Source of the DNA: Burkholderiales bacterium
Lineage (GTDB): Bacteria > Pseudomonadota > Gammaproteobacteria > Burkholderiales > SG8-41
Length of the DNA stretch: 58,145 nt
Reading direction: 5' to 3'
Assembly (NCBI GenBank): GCA_030683105.1
Contig: JAUXMZ010000020.1
Span: forward strand, 1 to 58,145
The notes under the pieces: generated by a model
What the model saw: only the letters and a program-made list of their open reading frames with translations
What the model was told of the DNA's origin: nothing
The model's database searches: none
Shown: positions 8,761-19,133 of the stretch, piece after piece
Layout of the letters: each line of letters begins with the position of its first letter
How positions within the stretch are numbered: the first letter of the stretch is position 1
Translations under genes and position numbers: made by a program

Positions 8761-10206
8761 TCAGTTCTTCAAGGCGGGCGCTGGCGTGCCATGCAAGCCG
8801 CCGCGCGCCAGCACGGCCTCGCGGCCGCCGTAGTGCTCTATCAGTTTGCGCTGGTCTGCCTTGGCCATATGGTCCACGGTTTCTGGATCGAGGTGCTCGC
8901 GCAGCAGCGTTGCAAATTCTGCCAGCGTTTGCGCATGTTCGGGCCGCACGGCGAGGTTGTCGAGTTCTTCCGGATCGGCAGCGAGATTATATAGTTCAGG
9001 CGGAAAGCCGACATAATAAATATATTTGTTGGCGCCGCGCCGCAGCATGTAAGCCCCGCTGACGGCGCCTCCTGCGTGATACTGGCTCAGTACCACGCGC
9101 TCGACCTGATCCGGCTGGGCGGCGATGGCAAGCAATGACGCACCGGGCAGGCTGCGATCCTCAGCATCGGGTGCGGCGCCAACGGCATCGAGTACCGTCG
9201 GATAAAGATCCACTTGCGACACCGGTGTGTGGCAGCGTTTGCCGCGCGGCACGTCCGGACCGCTCAGGATCATGGGGATGGCTGCGGACTCCTGGTACAT
9301 GGTGGATTTGCCCCACAGGCGGCGCGTGCCGAGGCTTTCCCCGTGGTCGCTCAGATACAGGACGCGCGTCGTTGATTCCAGGTTTGCTTCCGCCAGGGCG
9401 GCGAGGACGCGGCCGAACTGCGCATCCGCGAAGGTGCACAGCGCGTAGTAGGAGGCGATGGCCACGCGCCGGTCGTGGTCGGATTTGAAACTGCGGTCGA
9501 AAACGAAAGAGTGTTCGAAGGCCTGCCACCAGGGATGCGTCAGCGAAAGCGTGTCGCGCCGCTGCTTGGGCATGGGCATGTCGTCGGGGTTGTAGAGCGC
9601 GTAATACTCGGGCGGTGCGATCAGCGGGAAATGCGGGGCGATGAAGGATACAAACAGCACCCAGGGCTGCTGTTCGTTCGTGCCCTCTTGTTTAAGCCAG
9701 GCACAGGCTTCGCCGGCGATGCGTTTGTCGTACTGGATATAGGCGCTGTCGCCGGGGCCGATCTCTTCTGCGAATTTTCTGCCCTGCGTGCGCACCGGCG
9801 GCGGATCGCGCACCAATCCCAGGGTATCGCCGCGGCCATCGGTGATGTGCATGGGCACGATCTGGCGGTCGAAACCGGCGAGGTTGTCGGAATTGCGGTA
9901 ATGCAGCTTGCCCACGGACACCACGCTGTGGCCGGTCTGCTGCATGCGATGTGACCAGCTGCGCATCTGTCCGTCATAAGCGATGGCATTGTCCCAGCAG
10001 CGGGTCTCATGCACATGGCGGCCGGTGGCGATGGTGGCGCGTGCCGGCACACAGATAGGCGAATTGGTGTACGCGCGCTCGAACAGCGTGCCGTTCGCCG
10101 CCAGTCGGTCGAGATGGGGCGTTTTGACAAAAGGATGGCCGTAGCAACCGAGCGCCTTGCTCGAGTGTTCGTCGTCCATCAGGATCAGCAGATTGGAAGA
10201 TTGCAT
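8761..10206 (-). CDS. Sulfatase, choline-sulfatase-like, cytoplasmic
   Basis: Starting at the ATG at 10206 the protein has 481 residues. The frame is open further upstream, but those codons overlap nnr. The aspartates D11-D12 after the first strand and the C52-V-P-A-R56 signature identify a cysteine-type sulfatase whose Cys must be matured to formylglycine. The DHGE motif and the C-terminal half fit the alkaline phosphatase-like fold, and the MPKQRRDTLSLTHPWW region resembles choline sulfatases. No signal peptide is present, so it should act in the cytoplasm on an imported sulfate ester. It follows nnr by 13 bp and precedes the Bug receptor, which may import its substrate. Confidence 0.88.
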   Translation of the reverse strand: MQSSNLLILMDDEHSSKALGCYGHPFVKTPHLDRLAANGTLFERAYTNSPICVPARATIATGRHVHETRCWDNAIAYDGQMRSWSHRMQQTGHSVVSVGKLHYRNSDNLAGFDRQIVPMHITDGRGDTLGLVRDPPPVRTQGRKFAEEIGPGDSAYIQYDKRIAGEACAWLKQEGTNEQQPWVLFVSFIAPHFPLIAPPEYYALYNPDDMPMPKQRRDTLSLTHPWWQAFEHSFVFDRSFKSDHDRRVAIASYYALCTFADAQFGRVLAALAEANLESTTRVLYLSDHGESLGTRRLWGKSTMYQESAAIPMILSGPDVPRGKRCHTPVSQVDLYPTVLDAVGAAPDAEDRSLPGASLLAIAAQPDQVERVVLSQYHAGGAVSGAYMLRRGANKYIYYVGFPPELYNLAADPEELDNLAVRPEHAQTLAEFATLLREHLDPETVDHMAKADQRKLIEHYGGREAVLARGGLHGTPAPALKN

Positions 10207-10219
10207 CGCAGTAAGTGAG

Positions 10220-11710
10220 CTAGGCGTTGAGCAGCGCGCGCGCCGCGTTCGTGACCTCGGTTGCGGTGAGTCCGACCGGCCCTGTGCCATCGGCGACACA
10301 GGCATCGGCTGCGGCGCCGTGAAGGTACACTGAAGTCTCGAGCGCGGTGCGTGCTGCTACGCCTTGGGCCAGCAGAGCGGCGATCATGCCGGTGAGCACA
10401 TCGCCCATGCCGGCGCTGGCCATGCCGGGATTGCCCGAAGTGTTGATGGACCAGTGTTCATCGGGAAACGCACAGACGCTGCCTGCGCCTTTAATCACGA
10501 CCGCGCAGTTCAGTTCACGGGCGATGCGGAGTGCTGCGGCCACCCGGTCGTGCTGAATGTCGCCGGTAGTGCAGTTCAGCAAGCGCGCTGCCTCGGCTGG
10601 ATGAGGTGTCAGCAGTGTATTTGTATCTCTTTGTTTTATAACATATTTTAGTTTTTCATCGAGAGCGATGAGATTGAGTCCGTCAGCATCGATGACCAGC
10701 GGTAACGGCAAGCCCAGCGCGTGTTTGAGATAAACGGCGGCATCTGGCGATAGCCCCAGCCCGGGGCCGACGGCAAGGCAGGTGAGGTGATCGAGTTTCA
10801 GCACATCATGCGCCGAATGCAGCATCAGCTCGGGCTGGCTGGCGTCGAGCAGCGGCGCAGCGTCGGCAATCAGGCCGACATAGGTGCGACCCGCCCCGAG
10901 TTTCAGCGCGGCGCGCCCGGCAAGCAATGCGGCGCCAACCATACCGCGCGCACCGCCGATGATGCCGACACTGCCGAAGTGTCCCTTGTGAGCATTGAGC
11001 GGGCGGGCTTTGAGCGCATCCTTCAGCACGCCGCTGCCCAGGACCGCGCCGTGCGCCGGCAGCAGCGCCGGCACATCGAGGTTGATCGTGTGCAGATGAA
11101 TGTCACCGCAATAATCGGGGCCGTCGAGCGTGAGCAGGCCGGGTTTGAGCCCGATGAAGGTGATCGTATGTTGCGCGCGTATCGCGCAACCCAGCACGCG
11201 GCCGGTATCGGATTCCAGGCCGCTCGGCACATCGATTGCCAGGACAGGCACGCCGCTGTTGTTGGCGGCTGTAATCAGTTCGGCATGCCGGCCTGCCACA
11301 TCGCGTTGCAGACCGATGCCGAACAGGCCGTCTATGATCAGGCTCCAGTCCTGCTGCGTGGGTATGGCATCGAGCAGCGTGCCGCCTGCTGCGCGCCACG
11401 CGGTGAGCGCGCTGGCTGCATCAGACGACAACTTTTTCTCGTCGCCGGCGAAGACCACACTGACATTGAACCACCACAGCCGCAGATGGCGTGCGATGAC
11501 AAACGCATCGCCACCGTTGTTGCCCGGCCCGGCCAGCACCAGTACTGGTTTGCCGGCGCCGCCCGCGAGTTCGCGCGCGAGTTCGGCTGCGGCCAGGCCT
11601 GCCCGCGCCATGAGTTGCGGGTGATCCGGCAGGGCAGCCGCTGCGGTTTCAATGCGGCGCATTTCGGCCGTGAGATAAACCGGCGTGTTATGAGCAAAAG
11701 AGGATGGCAT
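10220..11710 (-). CDS. nnr: Bifunctional NAD(P)H-hydrate epimerase / ADP-dependent NAD(P)HX dehydratase
   Basis: With the ATG at 11710 the protein has 496 residues. The frame extends upstream to 11875, but that part translates the CACAGAG repeat (TQRTQRK) and is not protein. The N-terminal YjeF_N epimerase domain (to about 215) carries [13 protein letters not shown] and DGLFGIGL. The C-terminal ribokinase-like dehydratase domain begins at [15 protein letters not shown] and carries [12 protein letters not shown] and the [16 protein letters not shown] nucleotide-binding motif. The enzyme repairs hydrated NADH and NADPH in the cytosol. It is divergent from purL and is the first gene of the four-gene minus-strand run down to 7051. 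Confidence 0.95.
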   Translation of the reverse strand: MPSSFAHNTPVYLTAEMRRIETAAAALPDHPQLMARAGLAAAELARELAGGAGKPVLVLAGPGNNGGDAFVIARHLRLWWFNVSVVFAGDEKKLSSDAASALTAWRAAGGTLLDAIPTQQDWSLIIDGLFGIGLQRDVAGRHAELITAANNSGVPVLAIDVPSGLESDTGRVLGCAIRAQHTITFIGLKPGLLTLDGPDYCGDIHLHTINLDVPALLPAHGAVLGSGVLKDALKARPLNAHKGHFGSVGIIGGARGMVGAALLAGRAALKLGAGRTYVGLIADAAPLLDASQPELMLHSAHDVLKLDHLTCLAVGPGLGLSPDAAVYLKHALGLPLPLVIDADGLNLIALDEKLKYVIKQRDTNTLLTPHPAEAARLLNCTTGDIQHDRVAAALRIARELNCAVVIKGAGSVCAFPDEHWSINTSGNPGMASAGMGDVLTGMIAALLAQGVAARTALETSVYLHGAAADACVADGTGPVGLTATEVTNAARALLNA

Positions 11711-11756
11711 GGGTGCAGCTAGTTTAGCCCAAAATCCCTGCAAACCCGGAAATTCA

Positions 11757-11885
11757 GCCACAGAGGACACAGAGGACACAGAGAAAACCCCGATCGGCAG
11801 GGTACCAGAACTGTTCTGCTGTGCACTCAAGATTCTTGACGATTTCCTCTGCGTCCTCTGTGTCCTCTGTGGCAAAGGTTTTTGT
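11757..11885. repeat. CACAGAG-family inverted repeat element, copy A
   Basis: The left arm (11757-11788) holds three CACAGAG units spaced at 9 bp, ending in GAGAAAAC. The right arm (about 11844-11880) is the reverse complement with the same period. The roughly 55-bp core is not shared with the other copies. It fills most of the 226-bp divergent promoter region between nnr and purL. Confidence 0.85.
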
Positions 11886-11936
11886 TTTTTGACCGGTCTT
11901 CCGGGTAAAATGCGGCTTTACAGAGCACGGTCAGCA

Positions 11937-14900
11937 ATGCCGCAACTCATCAGCCTGCGGGGACGCAGCGCCCTTTCCGCCTTCCGCCTCCAGAAACTTC
12001 TGCATGCTGTTGCCGTTTCCCTGCCCGGGATACGCATAGCCGCCGAATACTGGCATTTCGTGCAGGTGGACAGTACGTTGTCGGCAGCCGAACAGTCGCG
12101 GCTGGCCAGCATACTCACCTACGGCCCGCATACCACCGAAGTTGCCGAAAAGGGACAACTGGTGCTGGCGGTGCCGCGGTTGGGCACCTTGTCACCGTGG
12201 TCGTCCAAAGCCACCGATATCGCGCGCCATTGCGGACTGGAGAAAGTGGTTCGCATCGAGCGCGGCGTCGCCTATTGGGTAGACACCGGGCGCCCCGGCG
12301 CGCTCTTAGCCAAGGACACGGCGGCGCTGTTTCCCCACCTCCACGATCGCATGACCGAGACCGTGCTCGGGTCGTTCGACGAGGTGGCCAGGCTGTTTCA
12401 GCACGTCGCGCCCGAGCCTCTGGCCAGCGTCGACCTGCTCGGCGGCGGCGTGGCCGCGTTTGTGTCCGCCAACCGCGACATGGGACTGGCGCTGTCGGAC
12501 GATGAAATCGCTTACCTCGCCGATAATTTCGGCCGCGTCGGACGCAATCCGACGGATGTCGAACTGATGATGTTCGCGCAGGCCAATTCCGAGCACTGCC
12601 GCCACAAGATTTTCAACGCCGACTGGGTCATCGACGGCGAGCACGGGACGCTGACGCTGTTTGGCATGATACGCACTACGCATCAGAAGCATCCGCAGGG
12701 CACGGTGGTGGCCTATTCGGACAATTCGTCGGTGATCGAGGGCGCGCGCATCGCACGTTTCTACCCGAAAGAGGGCGGCGCATACCAGTACTGCGAGGAC
12801 GACACCCATATCCTGATGAAGGTCGAGACCCACAATCATCCAACGGCGATCTCGCCGTTTGCCGGCGCGGCCACCGGCTCAGGCGGCGAAATCCGCGACG
12901 AGGGCGCAACCGGCCGCGGCGCCAAACCCAAGGCCGGGTTGACCGGTTTCAGTGTCTCCAACTTGTGCATTCCCGGGTGCGAGCAGCCGTGGGAAAAAAA
13001 TGGTTACGGCAAACCGCAGCGCATCGCTTCCGCGCTGCAGATCATGATAGACGGGCCCATCGGCGCCGCGTCGTTCAACAACGAATTCGGGCGCCCCAAT
13101 CTCGCCGGCTATTTCCGCACCTTCGAGCAGCGGGTGGACGGCGAAATGCGCGGCTATCACAAGCCGATCATGATTGCCGGCGGCCTCGGCAATCTCTCGG
13201 CGCAGCATGCGTTCAAGGAAACGCCGGGGGTGGGGGCGCTGTTGATCCAGCTGGGCGGCCCGGGGTTGCTGATCGGGCTCGGTGGCGGCGCGGCGTCGAG
13301 CATGGACACCGGCACCAACCAGGAAGGCCTCGATTTCAATTCAGTGCAGCGCGGCAATCCCGAAATCGAACGCCGCGCGCAGGAAGTCATAGACCGCTGC
13401 TGGGCGCTGGGCGAGGCGAATCCGATACTCTCGATACACGATGTCGGCGCCGGCGGCCTGTCGAACGCGCTGCCGGAACTGGTGCACAGCGCCGGGCGCG
13501 GCGGGCATTTCGACTTGCGCAAAATCCCGAGCGAAGAGCCGGGCATGTCGCCGTTGCAGATCTGGTGCAACGAAGCGCAGGAACGCTATGTGTTGACCAT
13601 AGACCCGGCCAGTCTTGAGCGATTTGCGGCGATGTGCGAACGCGAGCGCTGCCCGTTCGCGGTGGTGGGCGTGGCAACGGATGATGACCGGCTGACGCTC
13701 AGCGATCCGGTGTTCGGCAATCTGCCGGTGGACATGGAGTTGTCAGTGCTGCTGGGCAAGCCGCCGAAAATGACACGCACGGTTGCGCATGTGCGCCGGT
13801 CACTGCCGCCGTTCGATCTGAGCGGCATTGGTCTCAAGGATGCGGTTTACCGCGTACTGCGGTTGCCGGCGGTAGCGGACAAGACTTTCCTCATCACCAT
13901 AGGCGACCGCAGTGTCGGCGGCATGACCGCGCGCGACCAGATGGTCGGTCCATGGCAGGTGCCGGTGGCGGACGTGGCGGTGACGCTGATGGGATTCAAT
14001 ACTTACCGCGGCGAAGCGATGGCGATGGGCGAGCGCACGCCGCTGGCGCTGGTGAGTCCCGAAGCCTCGGGCCGCATGGCGATAGGCGAGGCGATCACCA
14101 ATATTGCCGCGGCAGCGATAGAAAAAATCGGCGATATAAAACTTTCGGCCAACTGGATGGCGGCGGCCGGGCACCCGGGGGAGGACGCGGCGCTCTACGA
14201 CACGGTGCGCGCGGTGGCGCTGGGTCTTTGCCCGCAATTGGGCATCAGCATCCCGGTCGGCAAGGACAGCCTGTCCATGAAAACCACCTGGCAGGATGAG
14301 GGCGCAAAAAAAGAAGTGACGGCGCCGGTGTCGCTGATCGTCTCTGCGTTTGCGCCGGTGCTTGATGCGCGCCGGACATTGACGCCGCAGTTGCGCACCG
14401 ATTGCGGCGAGACCGACCTGATTCTGGTCGATCTCGGGCTGAACCGGAACCGGCTCGGCGCCTCCGCTCTGGCGCAGGTCTACGGACAAATCGGCAACCA
14501 GACCCCCGATGTTGATCAACCTGATGATTTAAAAAAATTATTTACTGTGGTGCAGGCGCTGAACCGCAAGGGCAAACTGCTCGCGTATCACGACCGATCC
14601 GACGGGGGACTGCTCGCCACGATTTGCGAAATGATGTTTGCCGGCCACGTTGGTGTGACATTGACCGGCATCGCGACACTGTCACCTGACCAGCATGAAC
14701 AAACCCTGGCCGTTTTGTTCAGTGAAGAACTGGGTGTGGTGTTGCAGGTGCGGCGGGATGATCTGGCCGGAGTGAAAAAAGTATTCAGCGACGCCGGACT
14801 GGTGAAGCAATTCGATGTGATCGGCACGCTCAACCAGGACGACGCACTGCGTATCGTGGCGGGCGGGAAGGAAATTTTCAGTGCCCAACGCACAGATTTG

Positions 14901-15839
14901 CAGCGGGCATGGTCAGAAACCAGTTACCGGTTACAGCAACTGCGCGATCATCCCGACTGCGCACAGCAGGAATATGACCGCATAGGGGACAAGTCCGATC
15001 CGGGTCTCAGTGTCACGCTGAGCTTCGATCCGGCGCAGGATGTGGCTGCACCGTACATCGCGCGCGGTGCGCGTCCGCGCATCGCGATCCTGCGCGAGCA
15101 GGGTGTCAACGGCCAGATCGAGATGGCGGCGGCGTTCGACCGCGCCGGATTCGATGCAGTCGATGTGCACATGAGCGATATTATCGCCGGCCGCGCGAGC
15201 CTTGCGGATTTCAAAGGCTACTCCGCGTGCGGCGGGTTTTCCTATGGCGACGTGTTGGGCGCAGGAGAAGGCTGGGCCAAGTCCATCCTGTTCAATGCGC
15301 GGGCGCGCGACGAGTTCGAGGCGTTCTTCAAACGCGCCGACTCATTCGCGCTCGGCGTGTGCAACGGCTGCCAGATGATGAGCAACCTGCATGAGCTGAT
15401 ACCCGGCGCCGCGGCGTGGCCGCACTTCGTCAAGAACAAATCGGAGCAGTTCGAGGCGCGCGTCGTGATGCTCGAAGTGCAGCGTTCGGCTTCACTGTTC
15501 TTCGACGGCATGGCGGGCAGCCGGATTCCGGTCGTAGTCGCGCACGGCGAAGGCTATGCCGAATTCGCAGATGCCAAGGCGCTGGCCGTTGCACAGCCAC
15601 TGGTGGCGCTGCGCTTCATCGACCATGCGGGCAAGCCTACCGAACGCTATCCATTCAATCCGAACGGCGCACCGCAGGGCATCACCGGACTGACTACGCC
15701 CGACGGGCGCTTCACCATTCTGATGCCGCATCCGGAGCGGATCTTCCGTACGGTGCAGAATTCCTGGCATCCCGGGCAGTGGGGTGAAGACGCCCCGTGG
15801 CTCAGGATGTTCCGCAATGCCCGCCGCTGGGTCGGCTAG
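11937..15839 (+). CDS. purL: Phosphoribosylformylglycinamidine synthase, large single-chain form
   Basis: This 1300-residue enzyme makes FGAM from FGAR, glutamine and ATP in purine synthesis. The frame is open 76 codons further upstream, but that stretch runs through a repeat, and [22 protein letters not shown] aligns with the usual N-terminus, so 11937 is chosen. The ATP-binding block with [31 protein letters not shown]-like text lies near residue 295. The central duplicated AIRS-like domains follow, and the C-terminal glutaminase has [13 protein letters not shown] with the nucleophilic Cys and ends with the catalytic-His region MPHPERIFR. Length agrees with E. coli PurL (about 1295). Confidence 0.97.
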   Translation: MPQLISLRGRSALSAFRLQKLLHAVAVSLPGIRIAAEYWHFVQVDSTLSAAEQSRLASILTYGPHTTEVAEKGQLVLAVPRLGTLSPWSSKATDIARHCGLEKVVRIERGVAYWVDTGRPGALLAKDTAALFPHLHDRMTETVLGSFDEVARLFQHVAPEPLASVDLLGGGVAAFVSANRDMGLALSDDEIAYLADNFGRVGRNPTDVELMMFAQANSEHCRHKIFNADWVIDGEHGTLTLFGMIRTTHQKHPQGTVVAYSDNSSVIEGARIARFYPKEGGAYQYCEDDTHILMKVETHNHPTAISPFAGAATGSGGEIRDEGATGRGAKPKAGLTGFSVSNLCIPGCEQPWEKNGYGKPQRIASALQIMIDGPIGAASFNNEFGRPNLAGYFRTFEQRVDGEMRGYHKPIMIAGGLGNLSAQHAFKETPGVGALLIQLGGPGLLIGLGGGAASSMDTGTNQEGLDFNSVQRGNPEIERRAQEVIDRCWALGEANPILSIHDVGAGGLSNALPELVHSAGRGGHFDLRKIPSEEPGMSPLQIWCNEAQERYVLTIDPASLERFAAMCERERCPFAVVGVATDDDRLTLSDPVFGNLPVDMELSVLLGKPPKMTRTVAHVRRSLPPFDLSGIGLKDAVYRVLRLPAVADKTFLITIGDRSVGGMTARDQMVGPWQVPVADVAVTLMGFNTYRGEAMAMGERTPLALVSPEASGRMAIGEAITNIAAAAIEKIGDIKLSANWMAAAGHPGEDAALYDTVRAVALGLCPQLGISIPVGKDSLSMKTTWQDEGAKKEVTAPVSLIVSAFAPVLDARRTLTPQLRTDCGETDLILVDLGLNRNRLGASALAQVYGQIGNQTPDVDQPDDLKKLFTVVQALNRKGKLLAYHDRSDGGLLATICEMMFAGHVGVTLTGIATLSPDQHEQTLAVLFSEELGVVLQVRRDDLAGVKKVFSDAGLVKQFDVIGTLNQDDALRIVAGGKEIFSAQRTDLQRAWSETSYRLQQLRDHPDCAQQEYDRIGDKSDPGLSVTLSFDPAQDVAAPYIARGARPRIAILREQGVNGQIEMAAAFDRAGFDAVDVHMSDIIAGRASLADFKGYSACGGFSYGDVLGAGEGWAKSILFNARARDEFEAFFKRADSFALGVCNGCQMMSNLHELIPGAAAWPHFVKNKSEQFEARVVMLEVQRSASLFFDGMAGSRIPVVVAHGEGYAEFADAKALAVAQPLVALRFIDHAGKPTERYPFNPNGAPQGITGLTTPDGRFTILMPHPERIFRTVQNSWHPGQWGEDAPWLRMFRNARRWVG

Positions 15840-15910
15840 GCCGCATTGCGGCCGTGAGGAGGGATGAGGGATGAGGCAGCCTGTTCTTTATGTGGGTGAT
15901 GGTTTTCCCA

Positions 15911-15938
15911 ATTACCAATTACCAATTACCCATCACTA
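15911..15938. repeat. Heptamer repeat abutting a start codon (GTGATTA/AATCAC family, one arm)
   Basis: Four 7-bp units (ATTACCA, ATTACCA, ATTACCC, ATCACTA) run without gaps up to the ATG at 15939. No Shine-Dalgarno sequence is visible in this leader. A second short heptamer run, GGGATGA twice, lies about 45 bp upstream near 15863-15878. Only one arm of the family's usual inverted pair is seen here. Confidence 0.7.
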
Positions 15939-16331
15939 ATGATGAGCGAGCTGCCGCTTAAATCCGACGCGCCGTTCTACACTGAAGACGAGCTCGATGC
16001 GCTTTACGCGCGCGATCCGGTGCTCGCGATGCGGATTTCGCGCGAACAATCGCAACTGCAGAAGCAACTCGAAGCCATGCGCGCTGCAGACCCCGAAGCG
16101 CCGCTGCCATCGGTGGCAGACCTCGATGAAGTACTGAAGGAAGCGCGGAGTATCCTGCTAAGGGATGGCGGTGACCTGGAATTGGTTGCGCTCGAAGGCA
16201 CGGTGGTGCGGGTCAGGCTCAAGGGCAACTGCGTAGGCTGCCCGCGCGCAACGCTGGATCTCAAAAACGTGGTCGAGGCCCTGGTGCGCAAGCGCTATCC
16301 GCGGATCACGGAAGTGCGCAACACGTTCTGA
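15939..16331 (+). CDS. NifU-like C-terminal domain Fe-S scaffold protein
   Basis: A 130-residue protein with a free N-terminal helix-rich part (residues 1-60) and a NifU C-terminal domain (about 62-130). The domain contains the ILLRDGGDLELVALEG stretch and the KGNCVGCPRATLDLKN motif, whose CxxC pair binds or transfers an Fe-S cluster. It is probably an accessory scaffold or carrier in Fe-S assembly. Two ATGs are adjacent at the start (15939 and 15942). It follows purL by 99 bp, with no functional link evident. Confidence 0.88.
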   Translation: MMSELPLKSDAPFYTEDELDALYARDPVLAMRISREQSQLQKQLEAMRAADPEAPLPSVADLDEVLKEARSILLRDGGDLELVALEGTVVRVRLKGNCVGCPRATLDLKNVVEALVRKRYPRITEVRNTF

Positions 16332-16392
16332 GATGCGTTTTAAACAGATCGATGCCTGCCCGACGGATGCGCAGTTAAGGTCAACTTCAGAA

Positions 16393-16524
16393 GTTTTTGC
16401 CACAGAGATCACAGAGATCACAGAGAAAATAATTATTGTCTGATATCAGTTAGATAAAAAACATATTTTATTGTTTGTTTTTCCTCTGTGCGCTCTGTGA
16501 TCTCTGTGGCAATAAGTTTTTTTT
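16393..16524. repeat. CACAGAG-family inverted repeat element, copy B
   Basis: The left arm (16393-16430) has GTTTTTGC followed by three CACAGAG units at 9-bp spacing, with AT between units. The right arm (16479-16521) is its reverse complement. The AT-rich core of about 50 bp is unique. The element ends next to the AGGA ribosome binding site (16526-16529) of the TPP enzyme gene, so it forms the whole intergenic leader. Confidence 0.88.
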
Positions 16525-16537
16525 TAGGATTTAAAAA

Positions 16538-18139
16538 ATGAACAACGCAGATCTTATCGTCAGCATACTCAAGACCGCTGGCATCACGCACGGCTTTGGC
16601 GTGCCCAGCGGCAATGTGCTGCCGCTGATGGAGGCGATGCGCACGGGTGGGATCGAGTTCGTGCTGACCGCGCACGAGGGCTCGGCCGGCTTCGCGGCCG
16701 ACGTCACGGCGCGCATGACCGGCAAGCCCGGACTGTGCATCGCGACCCTGGGGCCGGGCGCAACCAACCTGGCCACGGGCGTGGGCAATGCCTATCTCGA
16801 CCGTTCTCCGCTGATCGCCATTACCTGCACGCTCAACGAAGCGCAGCTCGGACGGCGCATCCAGATGTGGATCGATCATCACGCGCTGTTCAAACCCATC
16901 ACCAAGGCCACGCTGCGGCTGCGGCGCGGTGAGATTGCATCTACGGTGGCCGAGGCGCTGCGCATCGCGATGAGCGAACCGCAGGGCCCGGTGCATCTCG
17001 ACCTGCCGGAGGATGTGGCGCTGGCGCCCGCGACCGAGGCGGTCCCGCCGCTGCCCGCGCCGATTGCGCTGAGCCCGGCACCCGATGCGGCCATGGCGCA
17101 GGCAGCAGATGTGCTGGGCACGGCAAAACGGTCGGTCGCAGTGATCGGCGCCTCTGCGATGCGCATGAAACACCCGGAAGCGCTGCTGGCCTTCGTCGAG
17201 CGGCACGGCATGCCGTTTGCCACGACGACCATGGCCAAGGGCCTGATTGACGAAGACCATCCGCTGGCACTCGGGTGCATCGAACGCGCGAAACGCCAGA
17301 CGCAGCGTGCTTTTTTGCGCGGCGCCGATCTCATCGTCGGACTCGGCTACGATACGGTGGAAGTCGAGTACGAAGCGTGGGTGGGTGAAGTGCCGGTGCT
17401 GCACGTGGACATTGCGAGCGCCGATGCCGACAGCAGCGTCAGGCTCGCGCACGAAGTCGTGGGTGATCTGGATTCGTCGGTAGCCCGCCTTGCTGCGTTA
17501 CCGGGGATGCGCAACGCACTGACGGCGGAGGCGGTGGGACGGCAACGGGAGCAATTCCAGCGCGAGTTGCGCCCGCACACGGCCAGCTTCAGTCCGCATC
17601 AGGCAATCGATGTCGTGCGGCGCGTATTGCCGCGTCACGGCGTGCTGACTTTCGATACCGGCGCCCATACTCACCAGATTGGCAGCCAGTGGACGGCGCA
17701 CGCGCCACGCACATTCCTGATCAATAATGGCTGGTCTTCCATGGGTTTTGGCATGCCGGCTGCGATTGCCGCCAAAATCGCCCGCCCCGAGCTGCCTGTC
17801 GTCTGCGTGCTGGGCGACGGCTGTTTCCAGATGACGTGCGGGGAACTGGCGGTCGCCGGCCGGCTCGGCCTGGCCATACCGTTCGTCGTGCTCGACGATC
17901 GCTGGCTGAGCCTGATCCGGGTCAAGCAGGAGCGGCGGCACTACGCGTACTACGGCACGGACGTGGTGCCCGGCGCCTACGACCAGCCGCCGGCGCATTA
18001 CTTCGGCGTGCCGGCCGTAGGTGTGCGCAGTTCAGATGAACTGGAACAAGCGCTCACGAAGGCGCTGGCAGCAAGGGGGCCGACCGTCATCGAGGCGGTG
18101 GTCGATGCAGCGCACTATTCAGAGACGGTGTACGACTAG
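16538..18139 (+). CDS. Acetolactate synthase-like thiamine-diphosphate enzyme
   Basis: A 533-residue three-domain TPP enzyme. The N-terminal pyrimidine-binding domain has GVPSGNVLPLMEAM and the catalytic Glu in LTAHEGSAGFAADV (near residue 47), then the GPGATNLATGVGNAYLDRSPLIAITC segment. The central domain spans about 190-330. The C-terminal pyrophosphate-binding domain has VLGDGCFQMTCGEL (about 425-438) followed by VVLDDRW, where the usual Asn pair is replaced by Asp-Asp. It belongs to the acetolactate synthase, benzoylformate decarboxylase and oxalyl-CoA decarboxylase superfamily; the substrate is not assigned. AGGA 8 bp upstream supports the start. It converges with the gene at 18136 and overlaps it by 4 bp. 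Confidence 0.85.
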   Translation: MNNADLIVSILKTAGITHGFGVPSGNVLPLMEAMRTGGIEFVLTAHEGSAGFAADVTARMTGKPGLCIATLGPGATNLATGVGNAYLDRSPLIAITCTLNEAQLGRRIQMWIDHHALFKPITKATLRLRRGEIASTVAEALRIAMSEPQGPVHLDLPEDVALAPATEAVPPLPAPIALSPAPDAAMAQAADVLGTAKRSVAVIGASAMRMKHPEALLAFVERHGMPFATTTMAKGLIDEDHPLALGCIERAKRQTQRAFLRGADLIVGLGYDTVEVEYEAWVGEVPVLHVDIASADADSSVRLAHEVVGDLDSSVARLAALPGMRNALTAEAVGRQREQFQRELRPHTASFSPHQAIDVVRRVLPRHGVLTFDTGAHTHQIGSQWTAHAPRTFLINNGWSSMGFGMPAAIAAKIARPELPVVCVLGDGCFQMTCGELAVAGRLGLAIPFVVLDDRWLSLIRVKQERRHYAYYGTDVVPGAYDQPPAHYFGVPAVGVRSSDELEQALTKALAARGPTVIEAVVDAAHYSETVYD

Positions 18140-19020
18140 TTTTTTAATTTAAATCGCCGCTCGGGAGGGGTTCCGGCCTCGTAATGAACCATGTCCAATG
18201 CAGGGACCGCAACGCCATCGCAGACTTTGCGGACATGAAAGGCCTCAAGGGGCGGTTTCCAGTCTGTTCTTGATTCGCAGGTCACTTCCACGCAGGAAAT
18301 ACTTTTGAGCCATTCGCAAACTTTCATTTTGGCACCATCGGTCTTTGCTATTTCGGTCAAAAATGGCGAACCCGCGTAGAACGGTTTATTCGTTCCTTCT
18401 TCCGTATGCACATCCTGCAGCACCGTATAAAAACTGCCGTTTATTTTTAAAATGCCAAGCACCCTCTCCATAAACTGAGAAAGGGTGTCCGTGTATGAGA
18501 AACCGCCGATGACATCGGTAATGACCTGAAATTGTCCCAGTTCATCTAACGAATACTCGCGCAAGCGTTTGTTAAATATATATTGAATTTGTTTTGGTTC
18601 AAGACTTGCGGCGGTTTGCCGCCAAAGAGGCGTTCTCCGGTCTTCAATGGACATCGCGACGGTTTGCGCTTTCTTGCCTCGCAACGCCCGTCCTTCCGGG
18701 TACATCAGATCGTAGTCCGGAGTGTAATAATCCAATATAGCCTGGCCCTTGCCTGCTCCGATATCCAGCCATCGGTCTTTGGGACCCAGATTTGCCAATG
18801 AGTCATCGAATCCTGAGGGCAAGCCCCGTATATAGTCTTTAAGCGATCTGTCGATGGTATAGCCCTCGACCACCCGATCCCCCTGGCTATGGTAGATACT
18901 TTCCTGTTTTGACACTTCCAGGTTGAATGCGGGGTTGCTTCCGTCTGCGGAATAGGATGCCGGCAACCACGGGGTTTGTAAAATAAGCAGGACAACCAGG
19001 CGTATTCCAGTATTTGTCAT
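18136..19020 (-). CDS. Exported protein with a SAM-methyltransferase-like fold
   Basis: A 294-residue protein that starts with a hydrophobic signal sequence (residues about 6-22, LVVLLILQTPWLPASYSA) and then shows a methyltransferase motif I, RWLDIGAGKGQAILDYY (about 83-99). A GQFQVITDVIGGFSYTD stretch and ERVLGILKINGSFYTVLQD fit the later strands of the class I fold. SAM is not normally available in the periplasm, so either the signal is an inner-membrane anchor with the domain kept inside, or the fold has been reused. Cysteines occur near the C-terminus (CEWLKSISCVEVTCES). Codon use looks less GC-rich than neighbours. No specific family is recognised. Confidence 0.65.
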   Translation of the reverse strand: MTNTGIRLVVLLILQTPWLPASYSADGSNPAFNLEVSKQESIYHSQGDRVVEGYTIDRSLKDYIRGLPSGFDDSLANLGPKDRWLDIGAGKGQAILDYYTPDYDLMYPEGRALRGKKAQTVAMSIEDRRTPLWRQTAASLEPKQIQYIFNKRLREYSLDELGQFQVITDVIGGFSYTDTLSQFMERVLGILKINGSFYTVLQDVHTEEGTNKPFYAGSPFLTEIAKTDGAKMKVCEWLKSISCVEVTCESRTDWKPPLEAFHVRKVCDGVAVPALDMVHYEAGTPPERRFKLKN

Positions 19021-19133
19021 TCCGGGGCTACCTTTCGTGTCGGCAAACAGGGCGTGCTGGGGGTGTCAGGGCTTCCGGCCGCGTGGCAACAAGAGCGTCA
19101 AGCCCCGGGTTGCGGAAATGATGGGTCATCAAC

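Noticed and set aside
11711-11875. N-terminal extension of nnr and of purL through the divergent region
   Set aside because: The extensions translate the CACAGAG repeat ([16 protein letters not shown]) and have no family similarity.
15839-15853. Terminator after purL
   Set aside because: A short GC hairpin lies at the stop codon but there is no T-run, so it was not called.
16393-16524. CRISPR array
   Set aside because: The repeat units are 7-10 bp, too short, with no spacers and inverted rather than direct overall layout; no cas genes are present.
16433-17452. 339-codon minus-strand frame
   Set aside because: It is antisense to the TPP enzyme gene and ends in the repeat.
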